From a virus: a DNA stretch of 63,095 nt. Below the pieces are notes generated by a model, which worked only from the letters and a program-made list of their open reading frames with translations, was not told the DNA's origin and did no database searches. Every line of letters begins with the position of its first letter. Within the stretch, counting starts at the first letter, position 1. Positions 1-7,404 of the stretch are shown here, piece by piece. The translations under genes and the position numbers were made by a program. Location: positions 1 through 63,095 of the IMG/VR virus record IMGVR_UViG_3300044617_000558. One strand, given 5' to 3'.

Positions 1-281
1 GGATGAATGAATAGGCATACTGTGATTATACCATAAAAATTGACTAATACCAAGGTTGGTGGGTATAGGACAAACCAAGGTATTAGCCAATAATAAATTA
101 TACCATAAAGGTACAAAACGGACATGATATTTAAAGTTATCAAATTGTTATAATAGACAATGTCCGATTTGTTACAATAAGTCTATTTTAGCCAGATTAG
201 GGATAGTGTATACTTTAAATATATAAGAAAAAAGAACTATCTTTATAGTTTTAAAAGATATCTTATATATAGTATATATAG
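1..281. other. AT-rich spacer with imperfect inverted repeat
   Basis: No convincing gene. It holds an imperfect inverted repeat around 40-98 (TTGACTAATACC... and its near complement ...GGTATTAGCCAA) with AAGGTTGG/AACCAAGG cores, and a copy of the AATGTCCGATTTGT motif near 160 that recurs near 11400 and, inverted, near 12655. The rest is very AT-rich. It lies downstream of a leftward gene and at the edge of the window, so it may be a spacer or regulatory region. Confidence 0.4.
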
Positions 282-533
282 TTATTTAGATTTTGAAATA
301 TACTCAATAAGAATATCATACATGTGATCTAATTTGCGATCCATATCTTTACGTGTTTTGTCTGCTTCGTTTAGACGACTCTCTAATCTTGAAACTTGAT
401 CTTTTATCGATGATCCAGAATTGGGCTTAAGTTCGCTGAGATAATGTTTTACCATCCACTTGATTGCGAAGGCGATTGATGATACAATTGTAAGTATGGC
501 TACTATAAGAGAAGCCCAGTCTTGTACTGTCAT
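282..533 (-). CDS. Small membrane protein with coiled coil (holin-like)
   Basis: An 83-aa protein with one N-terminal membrane helix (about residues 6-27, LIVAILTIVSSIAFAI), followed by a basic linker and a charged helical tail (about 40-80) likely to form a coiled coil. One membrane helix plus a coiled-coil tail is common among phage holin-like and spanin-like proteins. I chose the ATG of MTVQDWAS; longer readings run into the divergent gene at 566. The function is not proven by any diagnostic motif. Confidence 0.6.
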   Translation of the reverse strand: MTVQDWASLIVAILTIVSSIAFAIKWMVKHYLSELKPNSGSSIKDQVSRLESRLNEADKTRKDMDRKLDHMYDILIEYISKSK

Positions 534-565
534 AATAAGATTATTATAAGGGGTATATTCAAAAA

Positions 566-1336
566 ATGAAAACAGACATACTGGATACATTGGAGTATTC
601 TAGGAATTTGATTATATCCCCCGACATGGATGGTTTTATGTCCGCAAAATTACTAGAGCGTTTTAACGGTTCGAAAATAGTAGGTTCGTATGACAAAAAT
701 ATTTTATGTCTCGCCGACGGTATAAATCCAGAAGAATGTTTGTTCGTCGACTGCGATATGAATCGTCAAGAGTATGTATCTCTCGGCAACCATATGCGAC
801 TCTTAGAAGATAATATGTCAGTCGAGTCGTTTAATCCGAATGTGCACTTCGGCGTTTCGACATATAGCGACAAGTTTCCTTTCGCAACCGCTTTTTTGAT
901 TTCGTTCGCAATAGAGGCTGATCTTTCCGAACAAGACCTTATACGCATGGCTTTCGCTGACTCAACTCTCAAGAACATGGAGAAGTACAGCGATAACATG
1001 CGAAACTGGTCTACACGGATGGAACATCCTGCAACAAAGTACATAATGGACAATTCGGACATTGCAAAAAGAAATGATGCACAAGCAAGGTTTGATTATG
1101 TTGATCAATCATTTACATCAAAGCGTTATGGCAAGACTCGTTACATAGATACCCTAAATAACGCCCTAGCAGGGCAGGAGATGAAGTTTGAGCCATTAGT
1201 CCAGGGTATGAAGTATGTATGCGACAAAGTTGGCATAGAAACCCTTATAAGGTATAATAGAGATATCATCTCTTATGCAGAGATATTTACAGGAGAGTAT
1301 TCTGTAACTTACGATCAAGAAAAGGAATGGGCATGA
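566..1336 (+). CDS. DHH-like phosphoesterase-related protein
   Basis: A 256-aa protein. The N-terminus (LIISPDMDGFMSAKLLERF, residues about 14-32) has the Asp-x-Asp-Gly signature seen at the start of DHH-family phosphoesterases and related phage proteins, followed by a second acidic motif (FVDCDMN, about 60-66). Such enzymes cleave small nucleotides or phosphoesters with metal ions. A full DHH triad is not obvious, so the call rests on the N-terminal motif and overall length. It is divergent from 282-533 and translationally coupled to the next gene. Confidence 0.45.
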   Translation: MKTDILDTLEYSRNLIISPDMDGFMSAKLLERFNGSKIVGSYDKNILCLADGINPEECLFVDCDMNRQEYVSLGNHMRLLEDNMSVESFNPNVHFGVSTYSDKFPFATAFLISFAIEADLSEQDLIRMAFADSTLKNMEKYSDNMRNWSTRMEHPATKYIMDNSDIAKRNDAQARFDYVDQSFTSKRYGKTRYIDTLNNALAGQEMKFEPLVQGMKYVCDKVGIETLIRYNRDIISYAEIFTGEYSVTYDQEKEWA

Positions 1337-1518
1337 CAAGACACGAAGTAATTGAGATTATGATTGAAACAGTAAATGGTTATAACATCAACCTAATGAA
1401 GCAAGCCAAGATGAGCGATGCCGATATTACAAAAAACATTGATGCTCAGTATCCAGCATTGCAGCATATGTTTGGTATGATTTATGACGATCTTGAAATT
1501 AAAGGCGCTTTTAATTAA
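1333..1518 (+). CDS. Small hypothetical protein
   Basis: A 61-aa protein (MTRHEVIEIM...). The start is the second of two nearby ATGs because AAAGGA sits 6 nt upstream of it; the gene overlaps the end of the DHH-like gene by 4 nt, so the two are probably co-translated. It is mostly helical and acidic at the end. No recognisable domain. Confidence 0.6.
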   Translation: MTRHEVIEIMIETVNGYNINLMKQAKMSDADITKNIDAQYPALQHMFGMIYDDLEIKGAFN

Positions 1519-1593
1519 AACTAATAGATAAACCTTGGTTTGTCGTCATCTTTTTTTCTACGAAACTTTAGTTTGATTCTGTATAGATAATAC

Positions 1594-2628
1594 TTAATTG
1601 CCAGCATTTTTAAAAGCCTCTTCAAACTTTTCTGCAATGTGAATATGCTTGTGTACACCCATGTGTCCTGTTACTACTTTTATTCCTGGCAAACCACTTT
1701 TAGGCTCTCCGTCCATAGGGAAGTCAAAATTTAGGCCATAGATGTCCCTGTATTCTTCATGACATTGCTTGTGGGTTATTTTTAAAGGTTCGTTGCCGTA
1801 AAAATTTTCTCTATACATTCCGCTAGGGCCATATGACCATTTTATTTGCTCTAGATATACATAATTTTTAAAATCCATTGAGTCTATGTTTCTATGCAAA
1901 TATTCATCTTGCCATTTATCCCATGTTCCCCAAAATAATTGGATGTTGTTTAATTTACAGTATAACTCCAGCATGTGAATGTAGTCTAGGTTTATTGAAA
2001 AAAGAAATTCTGAAGGAATCATATCTTCCGCCAAATGTGGAGCCTTGGAGTACTTTGTGTCTTTTACTAGACTTCTTCCATTGGTTGTCATAATACTATA
2101 TTCCATTCTGCCAACTCTATCAGGAGAGATAGTGCTTCCACGCATAAATGTAGTTTCAGATTTCATTTGAATTCTTGTAAAGTCTGGAAATAAACAAAAT
2201 AGTACCTTGGGGTTTCCATATTCTTTGCAAAATGCTATTGTGTTTCTTACAATAAATTGTACGCCTTTTCCACTCCAGCCAAGATTGTATGATTTTGTGT
2301 TTAGCGATTTAGATAAAATATTTCCCCAAATTCCATCAAGCACAACTCCAGATCCCCAAGTAAAAGAACATCCTGCAAAAACCATTTCTCTGGTTTCTAA
2401 AAATTCATCACTTCTGTATCCCATAGAATTACGTATGTACGGATCCTTATCTTCATCTGGAGTCCATATTAAGTCTTGGTTAATAGTATATGCTCCACCT
2501 TTTTTGTAATAAAGTTTATATTTTGAGTTATACCAATTGAAAGGATCATTGACAAACCTTATTGTTAAATCTTCATTTGCACTTGGCTTTGGTTTATAGT
2601 AACCCTCTGGAGTTAACTCGTTACTCAT
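1594..2628 (-). CDS. SGNH-like hydrolase family protein (paralog 1 of 3)
   Basis: A 344-aa protein. Residues about 85-93 (AGCSFTWGS) match the Gly-x-Ser block I of SGNH/GDSL esterases, followed by an Asn-Gly-rich segment (YNLGWSGKG), and a C-terminal His-containing block (HMGVHKHIHIAEKF) where the catalytic His would lie. Related proteins sit at 22818 and 25103; all three share block I and a PDF motif (LFCLFPDFTR here). SGNH enzymes remove or transfer acyl groups on glycans and lipids. The paralogs stand beside sulfotransferases, so glycan modification is a reasonable inference. It overlaps the upstream small gene by ATGA. Confidence 0.6.
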   Translation of the reverse strand: MSNELTPEGYYKPKPSANEDLTIRFVNDPFNWYNSKYKLYYKKGGAYTINQDLIWTPDEDKDPYIRNSMGYRSDEFLETREMVFAGCSFTWGSGVVLDGIWGNILSKSLNTKSYNLGWSGKGVQFIVRNTIAFCKEYGNPKVLFCLFPDFTRIQMKSETTFMRGSTISPDRVGRMEYSIMTTNGRSLVKDTKYSKAPHLAEDMIPSEFLFSINLDYIHMLELYCKLNNIQLFWGTWDKWQDEYLHRNIDSMDFKNYVYLEQIKWSYGPSGMYRENFYGNEPLKITHKQCHEEYRDIYGLNFDFPMDGEPKSGLPGIKVVTGHMGVHKHIHIAEKFEEAFKNAGN

Positions 2629-2833
2629 TTTTGCAACTACACCCCGTGCAGCAGGTTTCTGAAAATAATTTTACAGCCAGGTTAGGCTCTTCTGGTCTAC
2701 CCATATCCTCCCAAAATACTTCTCTTCCCATGTTGTCTGTTACTGGTAAAGGACTTGATTCAAATTGTGGATTGTTTGGTTCTGGTCTGACTTCTATGTC
2801 CCAGGAATTTTCTAGATTATCTAATATGCCCAT
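2621..2833 (-). CDS. Small cysteine-tailed protein, leaderless
   Basis: A 70-aa acidic protein ending in CCTGCSCKNE, a cysteine-rich tail that could bind metal. On the minus strand a TATAAT box is followed by exactly 6 nt and the ATG, so the mRNA is probably leaderless. It overlaps the SGNH-like gene downstream and is likely its operon partner. Family unknown. Confidence 0.65.
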   Translation of the reverse strand: MGILDNLENSWDIEVRPEPNNPQFESSPLPVTDNMGREVFWEDMGRPEEPNLAVKLFSETCCTGCSCKNE

Positions 2834-3020
2834 ATGAATATTATACCTTATCCCGTCGAAATCTGAAAAATTTTGTAAAACCTAAATAGCCTAAAATCTG
2901 AATATTTTGTCCAGATGTATGATACATGTTATACAGAAAAACACACACAAAAAATAGTGCGCCCATAATGATGATGATTTAAATAAGATCTAAACCCTCA
3001 AACCATAAACCCTAATGCTT

Positions 3021-3034
3021 TGGCACTAGTGCCA
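3021..3034. repeat. 14-bp perfect palindrome (TGGCACTAGTGCCA)
   Basis: Lies in the 2834-3068 gene-free spacer downstream of the leftward micro-gene operon. A partial second copy (TGACACTAGTACC) follows 10 bp later. It could be a protein-binding site or a short hairpin; there is no T-tract, so a terminator is less likely. The rest of the spacer shows no gene. Confidence 0.4.
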
Positions 3035-3068
3035 TGATTTACTTTGACACTAGTACCCGCTAATTATC

Positions 3069-3167
3069 TTAACACTTGCAAGGGTCTATGCGGGTCTCTT
3101 TCTCACTAAAAATGATGATACCTGTATCCCCGCAAAACTCGCAGGTGTGTGCATACATTGCGTTCAC
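3069..3167 (-). CDS. 32-aa zinc-ribbon micro-protein
   Basis: Starts at GTG, overlapping the upstream gene's TAG by one base (TAGTG). The sequence VNAMYAHTCEFCGDTG...DPCKC has CxxC and CxC pairs spaced like a zinc knuckle. Last gene of a five-gene leftward operon (3686 to 3069). Function unknown. Confidence 0.65.
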   Translation of the reverse strand: MNAMYAHTCEFCGDTGIIIFSEKETRIDPCKC

Positions 3168-3328
3168 TATGCGACCTCTTTCTCTTTTAGTATTCCTAGA
3201 ATTAACTGTAACTGTTCTGTTGTGAGTAGGGCTGTTGCACAACCCCATGACCATGCAAGTGCCATGTCATCATAGTGTGTCTTAGCAAGAGAGTTAATCT
3301 CTGCAATTACTTCATTGTTACTTATCAT
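3167..3328 (-). CDS. 53-aa hypothetical protein
   Basis: MISNNEVIAEINSLAK... with a strong GGAGG ribosome site 5 nt upstream. It abuts the preceding gene's TAA and overlaps the next GTG. No recognisable domain; helical and mildly acidic. Operon context is the only clue. Confidence 0.65.
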   Translation of the reverse strand: MISNNEVIAEINSLAKTHYDDMALAWSWGCATALLTTEQLQLILGILKEKEVA

Positions 3329-3448
3329 TTAGTTACCTCCAATAACAAAAGCGGTGATGATTGCTATTGCAACACCAACAAAGGCACCGATTGGGCCCAT
3401 GTAATCGTATTCATCTAATAAATCAATCATGTATGTAAAAGGGTTCAT
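3329..3448 (-). CDS. 39-aa single-pass membrane protein
   Basis: MNPFTYMIDLLDEYDYMGPIG followed by a hydrophobic stretch (about 19-36, AFVGVAIAIITAFVIG). Start and stop overlap or abut both neighbours (TAATG upstream, TAA-ATG downstream), which strongly suggests a translated operon member. Function unknown. Confidence 0.65.
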   Translation of the reverse strand: MNPFTYMIDLLDEYDYMGPIGAFVGVAIAIITAFVIGGN

Positions 3449-3594
3449 TAGTTTTCTTCTTTCTCTAAAAGGTATTGGTTATTTAGGGGGCGAGAGTGAC
3501 TAGCGAACATAGCCTCTATCTTAGCCTTATTCTTTTCACGCTCTATTGCGTAGCGAGCCTGTTGCTCTGCTCTTATTCTTTCTAGTGTGCTCAT
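3448..3594 (-). CDS. 48-aa charged helical protein
   Basis: MSTLERIRAEQQARYAIEREKNKAK... is rich in Arg, Lys and Glu and probably one long helix. It overlaps the upstream gene by ATGA and the downstream gene by TAATG. Unknown function. Confidence 0.65.
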   Translation of the reverse strand: MSTLERIRAEQQARYAIEREKNKAKIEAMFASHSRPLNNQYLLEKEEN

Positions 3595-3686
3595 TTGTTA
3601 GCACCTTTCGTTAGTAGGGACATTGCTTGCGCTAGGCTTTCCTTGCGCTGGGCTTCTACATAAGCCTTGTATTCATCTAGTGTCAT
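3591..3686 (-). CDS. 31-aa micro-protein, first gene of leftward operon
   Basis: MTLDEYKAYVEAQRKESLAQ... preceded by AAAGAAAGG. It is the first gene after the leftward TTTGTCAG-type promoter at 3724-3747. Unknown function; the strict overlap with its neighbour (ATGA) supports translation. Confidence 0.6.
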   Translation of the reverse strand: MTLDEYKAYVEAQRKESLAQAMSLLTKGANK

Positions 3687-3723
3687 TTATCTGACCTTTC
3701 TTTATTTAATCTCTATACCTAGT

Positions 3724-3747
3724 ATTCTAGCACCTACCACTGACAAA
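3724..3747 (-). promoter_or_regulatory. TTTGTCAG-N10-TAGAAT promoter (leftward)
   Basis: On the minus strand TTTGTCAG, exactly 10 nt, then TAGAAT, about 40 nt upstream of the first gene of the leftward micro-gene operon. The same arrangement occurs at 4033, 5210, 6740, 10793 and 11439. There is no good -35 hexamer at 17 bp. Confidence 0.6.
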
Positions 3748-4032
3748 TTAGCCTGTTTCTCGGGCGTGTCGGGAAAGTATTTTTGTGATTTGGGTCACAT
3801 TGTTTTACCCTGTTATTTAATTGTATACCTGTAAGGGTATCATAAATACCGCTAAAAGTCAAGACGACACGCCGTATAGATGATGTGATCCTCATCACAC
3901 GGGCCGGCACTTTTTTGTCAAGTCGACACGCTGATAAAAATGGTCATTGTTATTTATGACCATACAAATGTGACCTTTATCACTTGTGACCTACCTCACA
4001 ATGTCCGTTTTGGTAGTATTTGTACCCCTCAA

Positions 4033-4056
4033 TTTGTCAGACCCCCATGCTACACT
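4033..4056 (+). promoter_or_regulatory. TTTGTCAG-N10-TACACT promoter
   Basis: Drives the rightward operon 4112-4954. The two abutting CRP-like sites are centred about 70 and 86 nt upstream of the expected start (near 4063), a spacing typical of activator sites. Confidence 0.6.
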
Positions 4057-4111
4057 TACAGTATAAAGAAAAACAAGGGTAAAGAAATCCCTTAAAGAAA
4101 GGTAGGTCAAA

Positions 4112-4291
4112 ATGACTACACTAACAATAACAAAATGCGTTGAGCATAATCCTATGAAATCTGCTATCTCCGAAATCGGTGATGAGCAATTTACCTTCTG
4201 CCAAAATTGTGAGCAGAACATTGAGCGTTGGTATAACGATACTGACCCTGAGCGTCTACCTATGTGGACAGATTGGAAGGTGTCAGCATGA
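4112..4291 (+). CDS. 59-aa zinc-binding hypothetical protein
   Basis: MTTLTITKCVEHNPMK...FTFCQNCEQNIERWY... has CxxC plus an upstream Cys/His pair, so a small zinc ribbon is likely. GAAAGGTAGG precedes the ATG. First gene of the rightward operon; overlaps the next by ATGA. Confidence 0.65.
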   Translation: MTTLTITKCVEHNPMKSAISEIGDEQFTFCQNCEQNIERWYNDTDPERLPMWTDWKVSA

Positions 4292-4470
4292 ACGACACTA
4301 TGCAATTCATAGATGAGCAAGGCTTATGCGCTATGGATAACATCTGCGCTTTTTGCATAACACTATTTGACGGGTGGAATAGATTTTGCCCAGCGTGTAA
4401 GGACTACAAGGGCGTTATGTCTCTCCCTGATTTTATCAACACTTATGGAAAGGAAGGACTTACAAGATGA
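4288..4470 (+). CDS. 60-aa zinc-ribbon protein
   Basis: MNDTMQFIDEQG... contains CAFC and CPAC pairs (about residues 19-38). The ATG overlapping the previous stop (ATGA) is preferred over an upstream in-frame ATG inside the neighbour. Unknown role. Confidence 0.65.
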   Translation: MNDTMQFIDEQGLCAMDNICAFCITLFDGWNRFCPACKDYKGVMSLPDFINTYGKEGLTR

Positions 4471-4631
4471 GTACTTTTGTTAATCTCCCCTCAGTTTGTG
4501 GGGCTACATCTGCAAGCGTAGATGTCTATGACTTAGACCTTAACCCTCATGGGGTTATCTGTTGCGATAACTGCAAGTCTATCGTGTTATGCCGTAAGGC
4601 TTGGGATTTTTTATACAAGAAAGGAGAATAA
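4467..4631 (+). CDS. 54-aa zinc-ribbon protein
   Basis: MSTFVNLPSVCGATSA...ICCDNCKSIVLCRKAW... with a CCDNC...C cluster. Overlaps the preceding gene by ATGA, with AAGGAAGGA upstream. Unknown function; one of many small cysteine proteins in this region. Confidence 0.65.
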   Translation: MSTFVNLPSVCGATSASVDVYDLDLNPHGVICCDNCKSIVLCRKAWDFLYKKGE

Positions 4632-4635
4632 CTAA

Positions 4636-4776
4636 ATGGCTATTTTTAATTTTGAGTTATTCGTTGATGTCGAAGCAGATGATTTTGAGTCTGCCTATTC
4701 ATGGCTAAAGGCTATGCCCCTTGAGAGACAATTAGACTTTCATGTCATTGACTATCGAGAGGTTGAGGTTGAGTAA
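4636..4776 (+). CDS. 46-aa acidic hypothetical protein
   Basis: MAIFNFELFVDVEADDFESAY... preceded by AAGGAG. The beta-rich opening and acidic helix resemble small phage accessory proteins, but no family is recognised. Its stop overlaps the next start (TAATG). Confidence 0.6.
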   Translation: MAIFNFELFVDVEADDFESAYSWLKAMPLERQLDFHVIDYREVEVE

Positions 4777-4868
4777 TGAAAACACTTCAAGAAAAACTTG
4801 ATGCAGTTGCGTTAGAGTTAGAACCAATACTTTGGGATTTACTAAATGAAATTGAGGAAAATAAATGA
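4776..4868 (+). CDS. 30-aa micro-protein
   Basis: MKTLQEKLDAVALELEPILWDLLNEIEENK, a single amphipathic acidic helix. TAATG overlap upstream and ATGA overlap downstream support translation. Function unknown. Confidence 0.55.
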   Translation: MKTLQEKLDAVALELEPILWDLLNEIEENK

Positions 4869-4954
4869 GTAACTTTTTTATAAGTGGAAACGCATTGTTT
4901 TGGTTTTCTTTTATTTGTTTATTTTATGGACTTTACTCTTTTGTAAAAGAATAA
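4865..4954 (+). CDS. 29-aa membrane micro-protein
   Basis: Almost entirely hydrophobic (about residues 9-26, ALFWFSFICLFYGLYSF), so a single membrane helix. Last gene of the operon, followed directly by a terminator. Confidence 0.55.
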   Translation: MSNFFISGNALFWFSFICLFYGLYSFVKE

Positions 4955-4965
4955 AATAAAAAAGG

Positions 4966-4995
4966 ATCGCAGAAATAAAAACTCTGCGATTTTTT
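4966..4995 (+). terminator. Rho-independent terminator
   Basis: ATCGCAGA (4966-4973) pairs perfectly with TCTGCGAT (4983-4990) and is followed by a run of T. It ends the 4112-4954 operon. Confidence 0.85.
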
Positions 4996-5264
4996 GCCGG
5001 CCCCTAAAAAGTTATCCACAGGGTGTGCATAAGTAATGTGATAAGAAACACACTTTTATTTCCCCAATTTACGGCGTGTCGATTTGCTTTTTTGAGATTT
5101 CTTTGCTATACTTCTAGGTATAACAATTAAATAATGACTAATTAAGCAATGAGCCTTAGCAAATAAATGTGACGAGTATCACAGTGAGCCTAAGCAAATA
5201 AGTGCCCAATTTGTCAGTGCCCCCTGTTATACTTACTTATACAAACAAACGAAAGGTAGTCAAA
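4996..5264. promoter_or_regulatory. Regulatory spacer with DnaA box, CRP-like sites and direct repeat
   Basis: Contains GCCGGC (4997), a perfect DnaA-box sequence TTATCCACA (5012-5020), TGTGA-N6-ACACA (5037-5052), a CGTGTCGATTTG block (5073), a perfect TGTGA-N6-TCACA site (5168-5183) flanked by a direct repeat of GAGCCTWAGCAAATAA, and the TTTGTCAG promoter. No gene. Confidence 0.55.
5210..5233 (+). promoter_or_regulatory. TTTGTCAG-N10-TATACT promoter
   Basis: Drives 5265-6497. The perfect CRP-like site at 5168-5183 is centred about 65 nt upstream of the expected start near 5240. Confidence 0.6.
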
Positions 5265-5462
5265 ATGACTTACACTGTAAAACTAGAAACCTTTAATGGT
5301 TCTGTAAAGAAAATCGACCTTGCCTCAAAAGGTGCGGTTGCTCAATTCATCTCAACATACCCAACACAATTACCTGTTGGCGTGTCTGTTAAAGTCGCTT
5401 GCGACACTCTCGGAATTAGTGGTGTCCTTCGTGGCACTCTTACACCTACAAACCCAAACTAA
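5265..5462 (+). CDS. 65-aa hypothetical protein
   Basis: MTYTVKLETFNGSVKKIDLASKG... with GAAAGGTAG 7-10 nt upstream. Longer in-frame readings begin inside the promoter and were rejected. Predicted beta-rich; no family recognised. Confidence 0.6.
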   Translation: MTYTVKLETFNGSVKKIDLASKGAVAQFISTYPTQLPVGVSVKVACDTLGISGVLRGTLTPTNPN

Positions 5463-5479
5463 GAATAGGAAAACTAACA

Positions 5480-5686
5480 ATGGTACAAATCGAACACAAT
5501 CTAAAATTCATCACTGAGGTAGACGAAACTCATCCAATCGGAATGCGCCTGCTTGCACTAGAAAAAGAAATGCAAATTGCAATGCTTGAAGGAATGCTAA
5601 AAGAATTAGTAGGCAGTAAACTCGGTCCTGTCCTTGATGAAATAAATTCGGGTGGGTCCTATGCAATTCTAAAGGTGGCAGAATAA
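5480..5686 (+). CDS. 68-aa hypothetical protein
   Basis: MVQIEHNLKFITEVDETHPIGMRLLALEKEMQ..., mostly helical with a Leu/Met-rich centre. AGGAAAA precedes the start; the stop overlaps the next ATG (TAATG). Unknown function. Confidence 0.6.
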   Translation: MVQIEHNLKFITEVDETHPIGMRLLALEKEMQIAMLEGMLKELVGSKLGPVLDEINSGGSYAILKVAE

Positions 5687-5838
5687 TGAACGGGGTAAAA
5701 CTTTCAGTCCGTAACATTAGCGGACAAATTTCTTATCCTGCTTATGAGGCTCACTCAATTGAAAAGGTTATTGAAATTGTAAATAGTACATGGCGTTTAG
5801 ATAATGTCGCAGATGTAGAGAAAGTGGAGATTTACTAA
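5686..5838 (+). CDS. 50-aa hypothetical protein
   Basis: MNGVKLSVRNISGQISYPAYEAHS... has an alternating beta pattern then a helix. Coupled to both neighbours by overlap or adjacency. Unknown function. Confidence 0.55.
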   Translation: MNGVKLSVRNISGQISYPAYEAHSIEKVIEIVNSTWRLDNVADVEKVEIY

Positions 5839-6021
5839 ATGATGACTCGCAAAGACTACATTGAAACTGCAAACATTCTAAATAAATTTGCAGACACAAT
5901 CGACTCACACACTTTTCAAGATTTAATTTTTGAATTTAGCGAATGGTTCGCTTCAGACAATCCAAGATTTGATGAAAATAAATTTTGGGATGCTTGCGTT
6001 AAAGAATTGGAAATGGCATAA
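5839..6021 (+). CDS. 60-aa hypothetical protein
   Basis: MMTRKDYIETANILNKFAD..., helical and aromatic-rich near the end. Immediately follows the previous stop and overlaps the lipoprotein start (TAATG). The second Met is an equally possible start. Confidence 0.55.
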   Translation: MMTRKDYIETANILNKFADTIDSHTFQDLIFEFSEWFASDNPRFDENKFWDACVKELEMA

Positions 6022-6497
6022 TGAAAAAACTAATTTCAATAATTGTTGGACTATTTTTAATTTCAACTCTATCTGCTTGTTCTTCATTGTTAGCAGACAC
6101 AGACTCATGCCCCGAGGGATACTATAAAAGCAACGGAGGTAAGTGTTTAGAATGGGGACTTGATGAATGGGTGGCTGATGAGCCCGTTGATACATCTTGG
6201 ATTCCTAGTGATTTTAATGGTTATGCAGGAGACGACAACATTGCTTGGAGATGGGCAACCAAAGAATTTGACTGCGACTATGGCGATGCATGTTGGTCTG
6301 TACTTGTAATAACAAGAGATGGATGCCCAAATGGAATGTATGCAGAAATTGCCATTTTTGATAAAAACGATATTCAAATTGGCTATACAAATGAGTTAAC
6401 AACTTATGTAAGTCCAAAACAAAAAGTACGACTTGGTTTTGATACTTTTGATGACAATGCTAGAACTGCTTCAATAACAGAAATTAATTGTCGTTAA
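6021..6497 (+). CDS. Secreted lipoprotein, possible exclusion factor
   Basis: A 158-aa protein with a lipoprotein signal peptide: MKK, hydrophobic core and lipobox LSAC with the lipidated Cys at about residue 20. The mature part has paired cysteines and a beta-rich C-terminal half (YAEIAIFDKNDIQIGYTNEL...) that recalls FxLYD-type domains of actinobacterial lipoproteins. A phage lipoprotein on the outer membrane face often blocks superinfection; that role is inferred here. It is the last gene of its operon and is followed 13 nt later by the 24-nt hairpin element. Confidence 0.6.
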   Translation: MKKLISIIVGLFLISTLSACSSLLADTDSCPEGYYKSNGGKCLEWGLDEWVADEPVDTSWIPSDFNGYAGDDNIAWRWATKEFDCDYGDACWSVLVITRDGCPNGMYAEIAIFDKNDIQIGYTNELTTYVSPKQKVRLGFDTFDDNARTASITEINCR

Positions 6498-6510
6498 CTA
6501 TTAACAAAAT

Positions 6511-6534
6511 CCTGAGCAAGATCTAAAACTGCTC
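6511..6534 (+). repeat. 24-nt 3' hairpin element, copy 1
   Basis: CCT, arm GAGCA, 11-nt loop (AGATCTAAAAC), arm TGCTC. It lies 13 nt after the lipoprotein stop codon. See the finding on this repeat family: nine copies, all exactly 24 nt, all on the sense strand downstream of a gene. Confidence 0.75.
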
Positions 6535-6795
6535 AAAGATTTGCCGGCCCGTTTTCCACAGGTCAGACCAAGTTATCCACAGGTCATTTAAGATGTGAGA
6601 TTAAACACACCTATTGAGCGTCTCACTATTTAAGATTACTCAAAAGTAACTTGAGATTTTTTGTCTAATAGGCTAGACTTACATAGTAAGAAAAAATAAA
6701 TAAAAGAAAGTCTATTCGCTTACGGCGTGTCTAACCGAAAATGTCAGACCCCCATGATAGGATAGAATTATCAACAAAAAGAAAGAGGTTGGCAA
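6535..6795. promoter_or_regulatory. Regulatory spacer with DnaA box
   Basis: Holds GCCGGCC (6543), TTCCACAGG and a perfect DnaA-box sequence TTATCCACA (6573-6581), a TGTGA-N6-ACACA site (6594-6609), a CGGCGTGTC block (6723) and the promoter AATGTCAG-N10-TAGGAT (6740-6763). No gene seen. Confidence 0.5.
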
Positions 6796-7005
6796 ATGTC
6801 AGCAAATGTCTACACAATAGAAAACCTACTTGTAGGAAAAACTTATAAGTCCCGTACACTTACGGGAGAAATTATCTCAGCAGAAAAGTCTGATGTCTGG
6901 TACGCCGATTGCGAGTCTTATCGTGTTCAGGTACGCCCTCACTATCCCTCAGTATTTAATCTAAAAGATACATACCGCATACTTGCAGTAAAGATTGGAG
7001 ACTAA
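6796..7005 (+). CDS. 69-aa hypothetical protein
   Basis: MSANVYTIENLLVGKTYKSRTLTGEII..., predicted beta-barrel-like with a short C-terminal strand. AAAGAGG lies upstream. First gene of the operon to 7967. No family recognised. Confidence 0.6.
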   Translation: MSANVYTIENLLVGKTYKSRTLTGEIISAEKSDVWYADCESYRVQVRPHYPSVFNLKDTYRILAVKIGD

Positions 7006-7009
7006 TAAA

Positions 7010-7186
7010 ATGAATAATTGGAATTGCTATGATTGCTATGATGAGGGTGTACTCTTTTGGGGCAATGGTCATGGAGAATTTGACTCAGAATTTTGTGAGT
7101 GCAACAAGGGCGTGTCTCTTGAAAATGAATACTCAACATGGTATGCTGAAACAGTAATGAACGAATTTTATAAGGAGAATGCATAA
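7010..7186 (+). CDS. 58-aa zinc-binding protein
   Basis: MNNWNCYDCYDEGVLFWGNG...FCECNKG... has CxxC and CxC pairs, suggesting a zinc ribbon. The ATG with GGAG 9-12 nt upstream is chosen over an in-frame TTG. The stop overlaps the next start. Confidence 0.6.
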   Translation: MNNWNCYDCYDEGVLFWGNGHGEFDSEFCECNKGVSLENEYSTWYAETVMNEFYKENA

Positions 7187-7404
7187 TGAACGAATACCTA
7201 TACTCAGTAACTACCACTAACGATAGTGAGACTAAGCCTAATTGGATTGGTCGCTACTCAGATGCTTTATCTGCCGTTGAAGTTTATCAACGATTTGTAG
7301 ACCACGGATTTGCTAACGAATACCGAACAGTTAATCTGTCAGAGCCGTCAGGCAAAATGCATACAAAGATTTTGTATCGCTCAGGAATTGTAGGGGGTAA
7401 GTAA
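7186..7404 (+). CDS. 72-aa hypothetical protein
   Basis: MNEYLYSVTTTNDSETKPNWIGRYSD..., alpha/beta with no diagnostic motif. TAATG overlap with the gene before, and the next ATG follows its stop directly. Confidence 0.55.
   Translation: MNEYLYSVTTTNDSETKPNWIGRYSDALSAVEVYQRFVDHGFANEYRTVNLSEPSGKMHTKILYRSGIVGGK

Larger units (their letters stand above)
3687..4111. promoter_or_regulatory. Divergent regulatory region with four CRP-like sites
   Basis: A gene-free spacer between leftward and rightward micro-gene operons. It holds TGTGA-N6-TCAC(A/T) sites at 3784-3799, 3884-3899, 3969-3984 and 3985-4000 (the last two abut), a GCCGGC block at 3903, a TGTCAAGTCGACACG block at about 3917, a related block at 3860, and the two divergent TTTGTCAG promoters. 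Three of the four palindromes are perfect matches to the CRP-family consensus. This suggests control by a host or phage CRP/FNR-family factor. Confidence 0.6.
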
